Shown: positions 30,439 to 40,925, numbered from the stretch's first letter. The stretch is DNA of 64,000 bases from Pectinophora gossypiella (GCF_024362695.1 NC_065415.1:13743438-13807437), one strand, 5' to 3'. Numbers and translations: made by a program. Notes: generated from the sequence alone by a model not told the origin.

Positions 30439-30831
30439 CCGCCCTGTAGTTCCGGGCGCAAGAATAGGGTTACGGTACCCCCTGCCTGTCGTAAAAGGCG
30501 ACTGAAAGGGGACACTGGAGACCGTGAGTGGTAAGGGCGGGGGCCCGAGCCGCTCTTCATACGGTCTCCGGGAGGGACGGCAATGTGACATGGCCTCGCA
30601 TTGCCGTAAAACTGGGATGGCGTAGGGGTGGGGACCTACCCCGGGACGCGCTTTTTATAGCAGGCGCGAGGGAAGCACCGGTGCGTTCCTTAGAGATCCC
30701 GGAGCTTCCCGACATGCGAAGCAGAGGGCCATCGGAGGGGTTTTAGTCCGTAAGAGTCCGACATAACCTCGTCGCTCCCCCGGGTGGCGAGGTATCCATG
30801 AGGATTTCCCCTTCGTAACCAAAAAAAAAAA
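30439..30831 (+). mobile_element. LINE-Y 3' end with poly(A), nested in S1
   Basis: GC-rich (CCGCCCTGTAGTTCCGGGCG at the start) and ending CCTTCGTAACC plus 11 A. GGGTTAATGAGGT at 30426-30438 and 30832-30844 is the 13-bp target duplication. The block CTCCCCCGGGTGGCGAGGTA is shared with 33857-34007. A 72-residue frame shows no domain, so I treat it as untranslated 3' sequence or a SINE derived from it. Confidence 0.85.
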
Positions 30832-30882
30832 GGGTTAATGAGGTTGGTAATCCACCTCAAAACGCAAATGATAGAAGACGAA
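30832..30882 (+). repeat. S1 SINE, right part
   Basis: Continuation from 30438: GGTTGGTAATCCACCTC to AATGATAGAAGACG. Confidence 0.8.
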
Positions 30883-31064
30883 AATTTTAGGGAGATTACT
30901 AGTTAGTTTGTTCATCAAGAAATACTTAATATATTAAATTCAAAGATTTTTATTTCTTACTTCTTTTTAGACCTTTATTGTACCATGTTTTATGAGCAAA
31001 TAAATAATTTTGAATTTAGGATTCCGAACTCCATAAAGAAAAATCGGAATCTTTATAGGAAAAT

Positions 31065-31160
31065 TTTGACTTATCGTAGATTTGCCGCAAACGACATTAA
31101 CATGGCTGGACAAATGGGGAACGCTGAGGGCTATACAACAAACATGCCTAGTTTTAATAA
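31065..31160 (-). repeat. S6 SINE, diverged fragment
   Basis: GACTTATCGTAGATTTGCCG and GGACAAATGGGGAACGCTGA. No poly(A) remains. Confidence 0.55.
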
Positions 31161-31184
31161 AGACAAGTTAACATATTACGTATA

Positions 31185-31400
31185 AGCTGACGACTATATC
31201 CCAATTGGTTGCTCAGAGGTACTGGAGGTACATCCATCGCAACGTGAACTAAGTACCCACGCCTCACCGAGCGTTCTGTTACACCAGCGTGATACGTGGT
31301 CAGCCGTATCGCCGTCTATAAAGGTCGAGCCAACTGTGTTAGTGAAAACTGCATTTGAGATAAATTAATAACTAATAGGTGCAAGTCCAGTGTCGGGGTA
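31185..31400 (-). repeat. S4 SINE, nearly full length
   Basis: From GACGACTATATCCCAATTGG through ATCGCAACGTGAACTAAGTA and GTCGAGCCAACTGTGTTAGT to GTGCAAGTCCAGTGTCGGGG. The B box is truncated. Confidence 0.75.
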
Positions 31401-31676
31401 ACTAAAAAATATCTAGATTTAATAAAAAAAGCTACTTACTGAAGAAAAATTACTTTATTCTTTCTTATTTACCTACCTATAAAGCAATAACAATAAAGAT
31501 GCAGTTTTAAGTCATAAACCGGAGGCACGAAAGTTGAAAGTAACACCCTAGTTGGAAGGCGGTAAGTAAATTATATCTCAAAGAGGGAGGATTTATAACT
31601 TGACCGTATTGCGAATGCTATCCCAAGTCACAGGAATAAGCGAGTGGGTGAAAACGCACTGTGAAACTGCTCTTAT

Positions 31677-32017
31677 CTTCTTCTTCTTCTATCGTGTGGG
31701 TTATGAGGTGGAGTACCAACCTCATCACCCCTGGTGTCAAGGTTACTATTGAGCCGCCAAAGGCCCCTGATATGGCTCATGGTAACGACTACTTATTTAC
31801 ATCAGTAAGTAGTAACCGGGACCAACGGCTTAACGTGCCTTCCGAAGCACGGATCATCTTACTTTCGGACAATCTGGTGATCAGCCAGTAATGTCCTAAC
31901 CAAACTAGGAACTACAAAGTAATTTTTGTAATATGTCCCCACCGGGAATCGAACCCGGGACCTCGGGATCGTGAGCCCAACACTCAACCATTGGACCACT
32001 GAGATCGAGGTGAGGTC
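31677..32017 (-). mobile_element. S1 SINE, full length with target duplication
   Basis: B box GGGTTCGATTCC on the minus strand, shared block and the full tail with (GAA)n. ACTGCTCTTAT at 31666-31676 and 32018-32028 flanks it. Confidence 0.9.
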
Positions 32018-32129
32018 ACTGCTCTTATAATAAGATTATTACAAGAACAATTTACTTTGAACCGGCGTGCGTGTATGGAACGATTCATGAGTTTGGAGGA
32101 AGCAAGAGAAGTGTGTCTGAATCGTAACT

Positions 32130-32312
32130 AATAGTTCAGGTATGATTCAGACCATGATTCTGAGTTGATATCAAGTAGAATGTTCTGTCGGAAAATTCAT
32201 GCTTAGTATTTTTTTTTAATTATTTTCAGTTCCATAAAATTTGTAAAATTCCTCTTGATACAAATTCAAAATCATCCTACAATTTTCCTTATGATGTCAC
32301 TAACAACCAGTA
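32130..32312. mobile_element. M5 palindromic MITE
   Basis: ATGATTCAGACCATGATTCT and the opposite arm ending TTATGATGTCACTAACAACC. Diverged arms. Confidence 0.6.
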
Positions 32313-32474
32313 TTTTGGTTTCATTACGCTTGTTACTTGGACCAAAAACGGCTGTAAGATATTAAATGCGTTTATAAAGCTACAGTTAACCGGTTAATTA
32401 AACTTGGAAACGTTAAAAGTAACACAATGTAGTTGTAATGAGGCTAACTATGTAGTTATGTATTCATTGTGTAT

Positions 32475-32565
32475 ACAGGGTGTTAGTGACAGGGTGTTAC
32501 AGCGTAACGAATACTGAGGGGGATGATTTAGCTCATGATTCTAATTTAATATCAAGTGGATATTT
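32475..32565 (+). repeat. M5 MITE arm, split by S2
   Basis: GGGTGTTAGTGACAGGGTGT, GCGTAACGAATACTGAGGGG and ATATCAAGTGGATATTT. It resumes at 32684 with CCGTCGCAAAATTCG. Confidence 0.65.
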
Positions 32566-32674
32566 CAACCCGCAGTGGAGCAGCGCTGGTGGAGTATGCT
32601 CCATATCCCCTCCGGTTGATTGAGGGGAGGCCTGTGCCCAGCAGTGGGACGTATATAGGCAGTTTATGTTTTTA
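32566..32674 (+). mobile_element. S2 SINE, 5'-truncated, with target duplication
   Basis: CAACCCGCAGTGGAGCAGCG through CAGTGGGACGTATATAGGCA to GTTTATGTTTTTA. TGGATATTT at 32557-32565 and 32675-32683 flanks it, so the truncation happened at integration. Confidence 0.85.
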
Positions 32675-32711
32675 TGGATATTTCCGTCGCAAAATTCGTT
32701 GTATTTTTTTG

Positions 32712-33180
32712 AAATGCCTTCTTTCAGATTTGCCACAGACAGCATTGGCTATTTGGCTGGACAAATGGGGACCGCTAAGAGGTCCCTGGCACCCTGTGTC
32801 CTGTCCAAATTTAAGTCAACAAGCTTGAGGGTGCCCATCTGGGGCCTGTTTAATAAAACTTACAATTGTAAATTACAATGACAATTTGATGTACATTGCG
32901 GAGTTTGTGATCACAAATATTTTGCAGTTTCATATTAGCTACGTAATGAACACCAAATTGTCGTTGTAATTTACAATTGTAAGTTTTATTAAACAGGCAC
33001 CTGGGCGCGAACCTCGGGTCAGAACGTCGCCTGAGAGGATTTGAAGCTACTAATCGACCCTAGTGGGTCGATAACGATAAGCGCTGAATAAAATAAATCG
33101 TCCACCACGCTGGCGGGGTAACGAACGGGGTCTTGAAGTATTTGTTGGCGCGACCTTATTGGCCTCTATGGTTAGAATTA
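32712..33180 (-). mobile_element. S6 SINE split by a palindromic MITE
   Basis: CAGATTTGCCACAGACAGCA through AACAAGCTTGAGGGTGCCCA. It continues after the MITE with CTGGGCGCGAACCTCGGGTC to TTGGCGCGACCTTATTGGCC. Confidence 0.8.
32844..32998. mobile_element. Palindromic MITE inside S6
   Basis: GCCTGTTTAATAAAACTTAC at the left and its exact reverse complement at the right. The arms of about 47 bp carry two mismatches. Flanks ATCTGGG and ACCTGGG suggest a 7-8 bp duplication with one change, compatible with a hAT-type origin. Confidence 0.85.
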
Positions 33181-33267
33181 TCGGGCCGTCAGGATTGTAT
33201 GTACATTTAAGCCCATCGTTGTCAGTCATTTCTATTTTGAATCTACAAATAAATTTTTCAAGTGTAC

Positions 33268-33412
33268 AGTCCGAGCAATATCATATACCCCCAGCTTTAG
33301 AACCCTGTCACATTAACATTATGAACGTTTCGTGATACTTACAGTTCAATTTGTTAAAAAAGTTACTGTGACTGGGTACTAAAGTGTAAACATATAAATT
33401 CTCAAGTCCGTA
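33268..33412 (+). mobile_element. M2 mariner-like MITE
   Basis: TA-CAGTCCGAGCAATATCAT to CTCAAGTCCG-TA. The terminal repeat is partly decayed. Confidence 0.75.
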
Positions 33413-33433
33413 TATAATTTCTTTATCAGTTAG

Positions 33434-33562
33434 GGTAGATATCCCAGGCAGTGTCACGTCCCTTTTGTTTGCGGGGACACTAATCCGTCGTTAGTGGCCA
33501 GTCGGCAACGCGGATTAGGCTGCCGAGTGTGGGTCTGCCATTGGGCATTTACCCTATCGAAA
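33434..33562. repeat. Possible small inverted-repeat element
   Basis: TTAGGGTAGATATCCCAGG at the left resembles the reverse complement of TGGGCATTTACCCTATC at the right. The interior is GC-rich with CTAATCCGTCG and GCGGATTAG facing each other. Confidence 0.35.
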
Positions 33563-33856
33563 TATACTCTGGATATAGTCTCTATACTGAGAACTCAGAA
33601 TTGGATTAACTAAATGCTAGGTAGGTTTCTAGCTGGTCATCATCTCCCTAGCGATATCCCATTTTTAACAAAGTCCGCTTACCTAACCTGAAGATTTGAC
33701 AGGTCCAGTTTCTTCCAACTCGCGAAGAGAAAACCAACCCAATATAGGAAGTGCATTTCTCGGGAATGTGAATTTCACAACGTGATAATCATTTATGATC
33801 CAAACATGAAATCGTAAACAAATTCGAAAATTGTTGGTTTAGGCCTATGCTGGAAT

Positions 33857-34007
33857 CCGGCGGGGACGCGGTTGTGTGCAATTGCGTTCCCGTATCCCCG
33901 CCACACGGCGGCAAAGAGGAACACCGTTGGGTTTTAGTGGGTATACCGGGTGGCGACAACCGGGGAGTCCCACATAACCACGTCGTCCCCCCGGGCGGCG
34001 TGGTATG
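33857..34007 (+). mobile_element. LINE-Y 3' end, truncated
   Basis: CCCACATAACCACGTCGTCC and CCGGGCGGCGTGGTATGCG match the 3' part of 30439-30831. The A run at 34095-34101 may be its poly(A), separated by the LINE-X piece. Confidence 0.65.
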
Positions 34008-34094
34008 CGTAAGAAAGAAAGAAAGAAAGAAACGTTTATTATAAAGGGACACCACAGTTACAAATATAAAACAAATAACGCATTTCCCAACGTC
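34008..34094 (-). mobile_element. LINE-X 3' end, reversed
   Basis: (GAAA)n, then CGTTTATTATAAAGGGACAC and CACAGTTACAAAT: the reverse complement of the LINE-X terminus at 11710-11766. It lies inside LINE-Y. Confidence 0.65.
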
Positions 34095-34324
34095 AAAAAA
34101 AGGCCTATGCTGGAATTCGAACTAAGCGTTCTCCCAACTGGGCTACCACGGCTCTCCAACCAAAGGTTTCTACTTAGTTACCTATGATAATTATTTCAAA
34201 ATTATAATTATAGGAAAATTACATAAAATGATAGGATACATTAAATTGAAACAACGAAATAGAAAGAATAAACCTACAATAACCCAAGCTCGCGTGACTG
34301 CAATGTTAAAAAATATAAACTTCA

Positions 34325-34405
34325 TTCGTATGGGTCGTGAGGTCAATGACCAACATCATCACCCTTGGTGTTAGTGTTACTATTGAGCCGATAAAGACCC
34401 CAAAA
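34325..34405 (-). repeat. S1 SINE, 3' fragment
   Basis: TATGGGTCGTGAGGTCAATG to GAGCCGATAAAGACCCC. Diverged. Confidence 0.6.
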
Positions 34406-34461
34406 CATAAATCCAAAGTATGATGAATTTATCTTCTTGATACTTCAGCTTACGAATACGA

Positions 34462-34795
34462 CTTCTTCTTATCGTGTGGGTTGTGAGGTGAAATTCCAGC
34501 CTCATCAACCCTGGTGTCAGGTTTATGATTGAGCCACCAAAGGCCCCTGACCAGGCTCATATAACGATGACTCACTTACATCCGTAAATAGTAACCGGCA
34601 CTATCGGCTTAATATACGTTCCGAAGCACGAATCATCTTACTTTCGGACAATAAGGTGATCAGCCTAATTGAATTGAATGTCTTAACCAAATTAGGGACC
34701 ACAAAGTGATTTTTGTGATATGTCCCCACAGGGATTCGAACCCGGGGCCTCCGGATCGTGAGTCCAACTCTCAACCACTGGACCATAAAGGCCGT
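34462..34795 (-). mobile_element. S1 SINE, full length
   Basis: All S1 blocks are present from CTTCTTATCGTGTGGGTTGT to the head GTGGTCCAGTGGTTG-like sequence near 34780. A duplicated TTGAATTGAA insertion lies near 34665. No clear target duplication. Confidence 0.85.
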
Positions 34796-34839
34796 TTTAC
34801 GACGATACGCATATAATAATATGCCCTATAAGTCATAAC

Positions 34840-34880
34840 TCACAACAGTATCCTAATTGGGGTAGTCAGAGGTATGACTC
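34840..34880 (-). repeat. S4 SINE terminal fragment
   Basis: ACTCACAACAGTATCCTAATTGGGGTAGTC in parts. It abuts an S6 piece. Confidence 0.4.
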
Positions 34881-34881
34881 G

Positions 34882-34955
34882 GCTGATACGGGTGAGAGTC
34901 CTCAGCGCTCCCCAATTGTCCGGCCAATAAGTGAATGCCATGCGAGGCGAAACTT
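34882..34955 (+). repeat. S6 SINE fragment
   Basis: GGGTGAGAGTCCTCAGCGCT and TTGTCCGGCCAATAAGTGAA. The poly(A) is lost. Confidence 0.6.
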
Positions 34956-35229
34956 TAATACATACATAAAGGAAACGGAAGAATTTTGCGGATTTCGTTT
35001 ACTTACAATACTATTAAGTCTATTGTACTTTCTTTACTACACTTTTCTTGTGTGTTTGTCCAATAAAGAGTATCTTATTGTGTATTGTAATTGAATTTCG
35101 TAGAGGAGTAGATAAAACTTCGGAAAGTACGCCTTAGTTGATTGAGTGGACGCCATTGCCTCTTATTTAGATGAAAATAAGTGACAAGTTTAAGTAGATG
35201 ACCATCAACGTTGGCCTGAAATGGATATT

Positions 35230-35573
35230 GGCCCCGATTCCTGCAGACACTTCCTAATTTAACTTTAAGTTATACCTGTTATTTTCTTATACGCCAAATA
35301 GGAAAGGGATGGATGACTGACAGCTCTTAATTTTAGGAATCAAAAAGGTATCTCGCTGGTATGCAAACCGTTTGACGTGTGCTGTCAACTTAATTCTGTC
35401 GGGTGATTGACCAATGTAAAATTTTTAGACGGCTGTTTTAGATTTGTCCTTAAAATTGACGTGTGTTCCATACATTTATGCTTGTCGATTACCCGTCCCT
35501 TTCCTTTTCGGCGTATAAGAAAATGACGGATATAACTTAAAATAAAATTTTGGTATTTACAGGAATTAGCACC
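35230..35573 (+). mobile_element. M1 MITE, complete
   Basis: Starts GGCCCCGATTCCTGCAGACA and ends TTTACAGGAATTAGCACC, flanked by ATT at 35227-35229 and 35574-35576. About 30 bases shorter than the copy at 12114 through loss of the tandem AATGAATGAAT-type block. Confidence 0.88.
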
Positions 35574-35726
35574 ATTAAATGGATTAAAAACTGAAGACAA
35601 CGCTCAGGCCTATTTTGAACATATACTTCGAAGAGTAAATTACTAACGTCAAGGCTGCATGTTTCCTCAGATCTTTGCCTGCCTTAGATAAGGCGAATTT
35701 AAAAAAAAAAACATTCAATACTTAGT

Positions 35727-35912
35727 CTCTAACGTGGTCCAGTGGTTGAGCGTTGGGCTCACGATCCGGAGGTCCCGGGTTCGAATCACGGTGGGGACAT
35801 ATCACAAATATCACTTTATCATGCCTAGTTTGGTTTAATAGTAACCCTGACACCAGTGTTGATGGGTTTGGTAATCCACCTCACAACCCACACGATAGAA
35901 GAAGAAGACATT
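35727..35912 (+). repeat. S1 SINE, internally deleted
   Basis: Intact head and B box (GGGTTCGAATC), then a jump from CTAGTTTGGTT straight to TAATAGTAACCCTGACACCA. The shared central block is missing, but the tail is complete. Confidence 0.85.
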
Positions 35913-35929
35913 CGTATTATTGTTAATAA

Positions 35930-35998
35930 AAAGCGTTCCCTATTTGTCCGGCCACTTGGCCGTTAATACCATCATTAAGTCACGTCATAAAAGAAATG
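35930..35998 (+). repeat. S6 SINE 3' end
   Basis: GCGTTCCCTATTTGTCCGGC to TTAAGTCACGTCATAAAAG. Confidence 0.6.
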
Positions 35999-36261
35999 TC
36001 TCGATCCGTATTTTTATGTTTATCCTGCACAAAATCCCAACGCAGCTATAATAATACCCGAAAATCCAGTAATACATTTGTTATCAACATAATCTGGTTC
36101 CGAGCTATAAAACTCTAGCTCAGTATAAATAACTAAGACCTAAATTCAATATCCATATTTCTTCAAAATAAACTGGCACTTTGAAACTAGTACTAGCAAC
36201 TGATAAATACAGATAGTTTGGCAACTACATACGAATCGCACACGTGTTGAATCGCCTATAC

Positions 36262-36392
36262 AGATATATATTATTTATTTATTTTTATTTTATTTATTTG
36301 TACACAAGAAACATACAAAGAAAACAGATAGTACAGGCAAGCTTATCTCTAAACAAAGAGATTTCTTCCAGCTGACCTATGTGACAAGAGAG
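36262..36392 (-). mobile_element. LINE 3' end, reversed
   Basis: (TTATT)n-rich start, TGTACACAAGAAACATACAA and AGAGATTTCTTCCAGCTGAC. Reversed LINE terminus with an (AATAA)n tail. Confidence 0.55.
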
Positions 36393-36549
36393 ACTTTCAA
36401 CGTATTAATTATTACATAATATAAACAAAAGTCCTTTATATTCGAATTTTTCAGTGCCGCAGAGTTAAATAAATATGAGGTATAGAACACAAATATTTTT
36501 GTGTTCTCTACATGTGTGCATTGTATTATTTAGGTGGATTTTTATTAGT

Positions 36550-36830
36550 ATAATGCTAACACTGAAGCAATTCATCTAAAAAAGCAATATTGCTATTTGA
36601 CAAAAGTAATTGCGAAATGCAAACAAATGTCAAATAACGAAAGGATTTTATTTCCAGAAGTGTTAAAACGGCCACATTGAAGCAATACGTCTTATCATTT
36701 TATTGCTATTTGACATTAAAATTTGTTTGCTTTGCACACTTACTTTTGTCTACGCAAATGTCAATTTGCAATATTGTTTTTTTAATGATGGCAATGTGGC
36801 CTATTGAGTCACTCAGGTAGAGGACATAAT
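36550..36830. repeat. Two adjacent M4 copies
   Basis: First copy 36550-36640 (GAAGCAATTCATCTAAAAAA). Second copy 36665-36820 (CGGCCACATTGAAGCAATAC to GGCAATGTGGCC). Confidence 0.6.
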
Positions 36831-37444
36831 TACCAAAAAAAAACCGCCGTTCATTTCGATTCTTGAACAAACAAGATAAGCGGTAAGTTATTTAAGTTGT
36901 GACACTGTGTATCTGTGTACGTGGCGTTAGCACGCTGATCCGAACGATTTGGCGAATTTATGAACGTTTTTAAAGTCGTAGTCGAGCATGCATCTTGCAC
37001 GGTTGTATATAGGATGCAGTTAAACGAATTTATGGTTAGAATACAGTTCTTTATACTAGCGATACGAGCAGCAAGTATGAGTGTTTATTGCCAATGCTTC
37101 ATGTAGTTTTTGAGGATTAAAGTGATGGTCAGGTTTATATTTGAAAACAATTTTAGGTACGCTTAAATAGATGGTAGCTAAAAGTCTTTATTGACTTAAA
37201 TTTATTTGGGAAATGAAATTAGTATTAAGCCCTATTTTAAAACAATGTCTACAGATGTAAAAGAAGGTGGATAAAGTCTTTCTTTAAAAAACCTATACGT
37301 AATTCTCGCTAAATACAAAAACCCTGTGAAAGCAGAATAACGTTAGGAAGATTATTATTGAACTATTGAAACTGTTGAGGTAAAAAGCGTAACTCAAAGC
37401 GCCTTTTAAGAATTTCGATCTTTCGACCATTAACATTATCTTTG
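36831..37444. other. Unassigned stretch
   Basis: No recognised element or coding pattern. Confidence 0.3.
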
Positions 37445-37545
37445 AGGTTTTTTACAGAAGCGATTGCCTGTGTGACCATCCTACCCGCGAAGGGAAAACC
37501 AGCCCACAACAAAATTTCTCAGGTATGATGTGCGTCAGAAAACTT
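37445..37545 (-). repeat. S5 SINE fragment
   Basis: TTTTTTACAGAAGCGATTGC, CCTACCCGCGAAGGGAAAAC, then decay. Confidence 0.6.
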
Positions 37546-37861
37546 GCGATCGATATACCTAAATATCTCCCAATATATATTATTTTTATCACAGACTGAT
37601 TCATCACGCCCCATCTACTATTAATTTACTTTTTTCCAAGAACATCTCAATTATAAGATGCTATTTAATCGTGACATGACGAATAACCATCCTACAATTC
37701 TGTTCCCTATACCGGTTGTGAGGAAAGTAATTTTCCCTTCAGCAGTTTTTGTGGGGCTTTTTGCCGATCACGGGCCTCGGCGGGTAGCGTCATAATGTTG
37801 GGGTCAGTTGGTTTGGTATCTTAATATCTATATTAAGGTATACTACACACTTAATATAAAA

Positions 37862-37990
37862 AAGACAGAAAGAAAGAAACTATTTATTATTCGCAAACGC
37901 TACAATAACAATACAAAAATATCAGAAAAAAGTCACAAAATTACATTGAACAGAAACGTAAAAAGAACAAAAAATATATAATAAACACAT
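37862..37990 (-). mobile_element. LINE-X 3' end, reversed
   Basis: AGAAAGAAAGAAACTATTTA then TTATTCGCAAACGC and an A-rich body, as in 34008-34094 but longer. Confidence 0.5.
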
Positions 37991-38109
37991 GTCTGTAGTA
38001 CACTAAATATAGATATTTAATACACAAACATACTCATTCTTGATATAAAAAAGGATATATATGTAAAATGTTGGTCGTAACAGTCATGTGGCAATATCTA
38101 TACATGAAG

Positions 38110-38178
38110 TGAACAAACATACATACATACATAAACTCACGCCTATTTCCCACCGGGGTAAGCAGAGAGGGGTAACTT
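38110..38178 (-). repeat. (CATA)n short repeat end
   Basis: ACATACATACATAAACTCAC then GCCTATTTCCCACCGGGGTA. Same family as 9672 and 45895. Confidence 0.6.
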
Positions 38179-38265
38179 ATGTAAGTATTTTATCTTTTAG
38201 TCTTTGTTTTTACTGGAGGCCTAACTAGACCAACTGTAGTCCTACGATTAATGTCGTTCAACAGC

Positions 38266-38372
38266 TTCAGTGGTGATGGTTGAGCGTTGGGCTCACGATC
38301 CTGAAAAAAGTCCTGGCTTCAAGTCCTGGTGGGGACATAATCGCAAAAATCATTTTATGATCCCTAGTAAGT
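38266..38372 (+). repeat. S1 SINE, 5' part
   Basis: GATGGTTGAGCGTTGGGCTC to TGGTGGGGACATAATCGC. The B box is decayed (GGCTTCAAGTC). Confidence 0.65.
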
Positions 38373-38889
38373 TACATCCATTAACAATGGTTTTTTGTAA
38401 CTTTCTATTCAGCATTTTGTGACATCGTGTAAATGTAAGACTTGATTACTGAACACATATAGATTTTTTTTTAACAATTGATTGTCGTTACTCGCTGACA
38501 GTGTACCATGCGCGGTTTTGCCGGGCACCCGGTGGCAGGAGATGGGTTAAGGGAAAAAATCTCCCAATCGTGACCACGCGATTTCCTACCATTTAACTGT
38601 GAAAATAGTTTTTTTTACACATCGTTCAATAGACAGTTGGTTCCCAAACCATCACTCAAACTTAACAATGGAATGACCAGCGCTTTAGCAGATTATTTCG
38701 CAGTTTTAATGTAACAAAAAAATAAGAAAGGCAGACATTTTTCGGCTCGAACGGGAAGTTTTGTTGTGCGGATTGTATCGTAAAGTTTGGCCTATTAAGT
38801 AATATTTATTACTACTAAATCTCGTCTTGTCTTCAATAACCATATCGAATCATAAAGTACTTAGTTGACTGTTTTATTTTTGAATTTTT

Positions 38890-39003
38890 AGAACACGAAA
38901 AACAACTTGGATTTTTGCGATGGAAAATTTCATTTCAGATTAACTCAGAATCATCATCGGGCTCAGTATTCGTTACGATGTCACTAACACCCTGTATACA
39001 CAA
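38890..39003 (-). repeat. M5 MITE, one arm
   Basis: AATCATCATCGGGCTCAGTA, then CGTTACGATGTCACTAACAC and CCTGTATACA. Confidence 0.6.
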
Positions 39004-39297
39004 TAAAGACATACAAATTAACAAAAACAATGGATACAAAAGGTGGCCTTACCGTTAAGGTAAGGTAAGCTAATTAAAACAAAAAAGAACTAATCCACCT
39101 TGGTGAAATCGGTCATCGACCTTTAATTACAACCCACACGAAAAGACGATTGTGATGAAACGTGTCTATTATAAGTTTATGTTATTGTGACATTTGTCAG
39201 TATCTACCACTGAGCACACATCAGTCTTCAATACTCACACGCACCCCTGAAGAAATAAAACAGTAGACATAGTACAGTCATACATAAACATAAAAAC

Positions 39298-39380
39298 ATA
39301 AACTGCCTATATACGTCCCACTGCTGGGCACAGGCCTCCCCTCAATCAACCGGAGGGGATATGGAGCATACTCCATTAGT
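39298..39380 (-). repeat. S2 SINE tail
   Basis: AAACTGCCTATATACGTCCC to GGAGGGGATATGGAGCATAC. It abuts an M2 copy. Confidence 0.78.
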
Positions 39381-39381
39381 A

Positions 39382-39528
39382 CAGTCATGAGCAATATAAT
39401 GTACCCACTTTAGGACTATGTCGCACTAACATATTTGACATTTAGTGAGACTTACAGTTCAATTTGTCAGAAAAGTTAATGTGACATGGTACCAAAGTGT
39501 ATACATATTAATGCTCGTGACCGTACCT
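39382..39528 (+). mobile_element. M2 mariner-like MITE
   Basis: TA-CAGTCATGAGCAATATAA to GCTCGTGACCG-TA. Close to the family consensus in this window. Confidence 0.82.
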
Positions 39529-39554
39529 ACGCCAGCAAAATATTCAACAGTGTA

Positions 39555-39705
39555 ACATAAGAACATAGGTCACGACTTTATCCCAAAGCAGACAGAGCAT
39601 ATTCAAAGGTACATCCATCGCAAGATGAACTAAGTACCCACACCTCACCGAGCATTCTTTTGGACCAGCGTGATAGGTGGTGAGCCGTTTCGCCGTCTAA
39701 TAAAC
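39555..39705 (-). repeat. S4 SINE, 3' two thirds
   Basis: GTCACGACTTTATCCCAAAG through CCATCGCAAGATGAACTAAG to TAGGTGGTGAGCCGTTTCGC. Confidence 0.72.
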
Positions 39706-39711
39706 AAGAAA

Positions 39712-39800
39712 CAAGAAAAATTTATTGAGAAGCTGTGTAGGTACATACATTCAGGTGTCAAACATTATAAAATGTCCATGTCGGGCGTACAATATTACAA
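39712..39800 (-). mobile_element. LINE 3' end, reversed
   Basis: AACAAGAAACAAGAAAAATT followed by TATTGAGAAGCTGTGTAGG. Reversed retroposon tail in front of A-rich sequence. Confidence 0.4.
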
Positions 39801-40529
39801 ATAATGTCATTATTAAACAACAAATAAAAAAAAATAAAAAAAAATTGAAAAAAAAATAAATTAAAATAAATGGATTGTTTTATTTGAATTGAATTGATAA
39901 TTGGTTGAAAATATTCATTCAAGTCATAAAATTCCTTATCAACTAGCCAATTTTTTAGAGGCTTTTTTAAATGTCTTACCCTCTAGCAATTTTATTTGTG
40001 GGTAAGTGATTGAAAATTCGAACGGCTGATACAAATACACTTTGATGGTAGATAAAAGTTATATAAATAAAATAAAATAATAATTATAGTATTCATTAGC
40101 AGATCTTATAATTGCCACCCTAGCTCCATTTAATTGCTTCCTCCATCATTAATTGAAACTATCTCACGCAGTCTCGTTATCAATTAACAAAATTGTAAAT
40201 TAGTACGTTCTCATTAGCATGGCTAAACAGAAACTAATTGAGTTGAATAACTAATACTGATTATTCAATATTATCATACAACAAAAGCGAGAAAGTATCA
40301 CCAACATACTTCGACTGAGAGCGAATCAAAAACAATGAGCGCATCCAACGGTTTATCTTTCCGGGCTTATCTTTAATACCAACAGAGAGAAACGAATGTC
40401 AAAAACGGATAAAATTAATTAAATCATAACAGGAAATACGAAATAGAACAGAAAGTCTAATAGCCCAGTTCCCTTTGTTCCCATAATCTGCACTAGTCCT
40501 ACACGTGTTAGCTTCGGCCCATGCACGGT
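39801..40529. other. Unassigned AT-rich stretch
   Basis: No recognised element. Confidence 0.3.
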
Positions 40530-40690
40530 TTTTTATAGAAGCGACTGCCTCTCTGACCTTCCAACCTGCGGAGGGAAAACCAGCCCAATACAGGTTAGGT
40601 CACATACCTCCGAAAAACCATTTCTAGGGCATGTGGGTTTCCTCACGATGTTATGAGTAAAATATTTAGAAAAAATGTTTATAAGTTAAG
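40530..40690 (-). repeat. S5 SINE, 3' half
   Basis: TTTTTTATAGAAGCGACTGC, ACCTGCGGAGGGAAAACCAG and AGGGCATGTGGGTTTCCTCA. Confidence 0.7.
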
Positions 40691-40712
40691 GTTAGACACT
40701 ACCAAGTAGCGC

Positions 40713-40925
40713 AGTAAGGCTAACGTGCGCATCGTGATAAAATGTTGTCACGGTCATCTTATCGATTCTGACGATATAATTATGTCGTGTTGCTGATTGG
40801 TGCTTTTGTCAAAATATCAACAAAATCATGTGGCACGCATGTTGGAAAAAACAAACTTATCAATTTCGATAAAATATATTGAATCGATTGATAATTTTAT
40901 CACTTTGCAAATGTTAGCCGTTAGT
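40713..40925. mobile_element. Imperfect inverted-repeat MITE
   Basis: AAGGCTAACGTGCGCATCGT plus GATAAAATG at the left pairs imperfectly with ATTTTATCACTTTGC plus AAATGTTAGCCGTTAGT at the right. Non-coding. Confidence 0.5.

Larger units (their letters stand above)
33655..34165 (-). mobile_element. S5 SINE interrupted by nested LINE ends
   Basis: The tail AAAGTCCGCTTACCTAACCT starts the copy at 33670, the middle runs to TTGGTTTAGGCCTATGCTGG at 33850, and the tRNA-like head resumes at 34101 and ends CCAACTGGGCTACCACGGCT. AGGCCTATGCTGGAAT at 33841-33856 and 34101-34116 is the target duplication of the insert. Part of the S5 centre is deleted. Confidence 0.8.
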
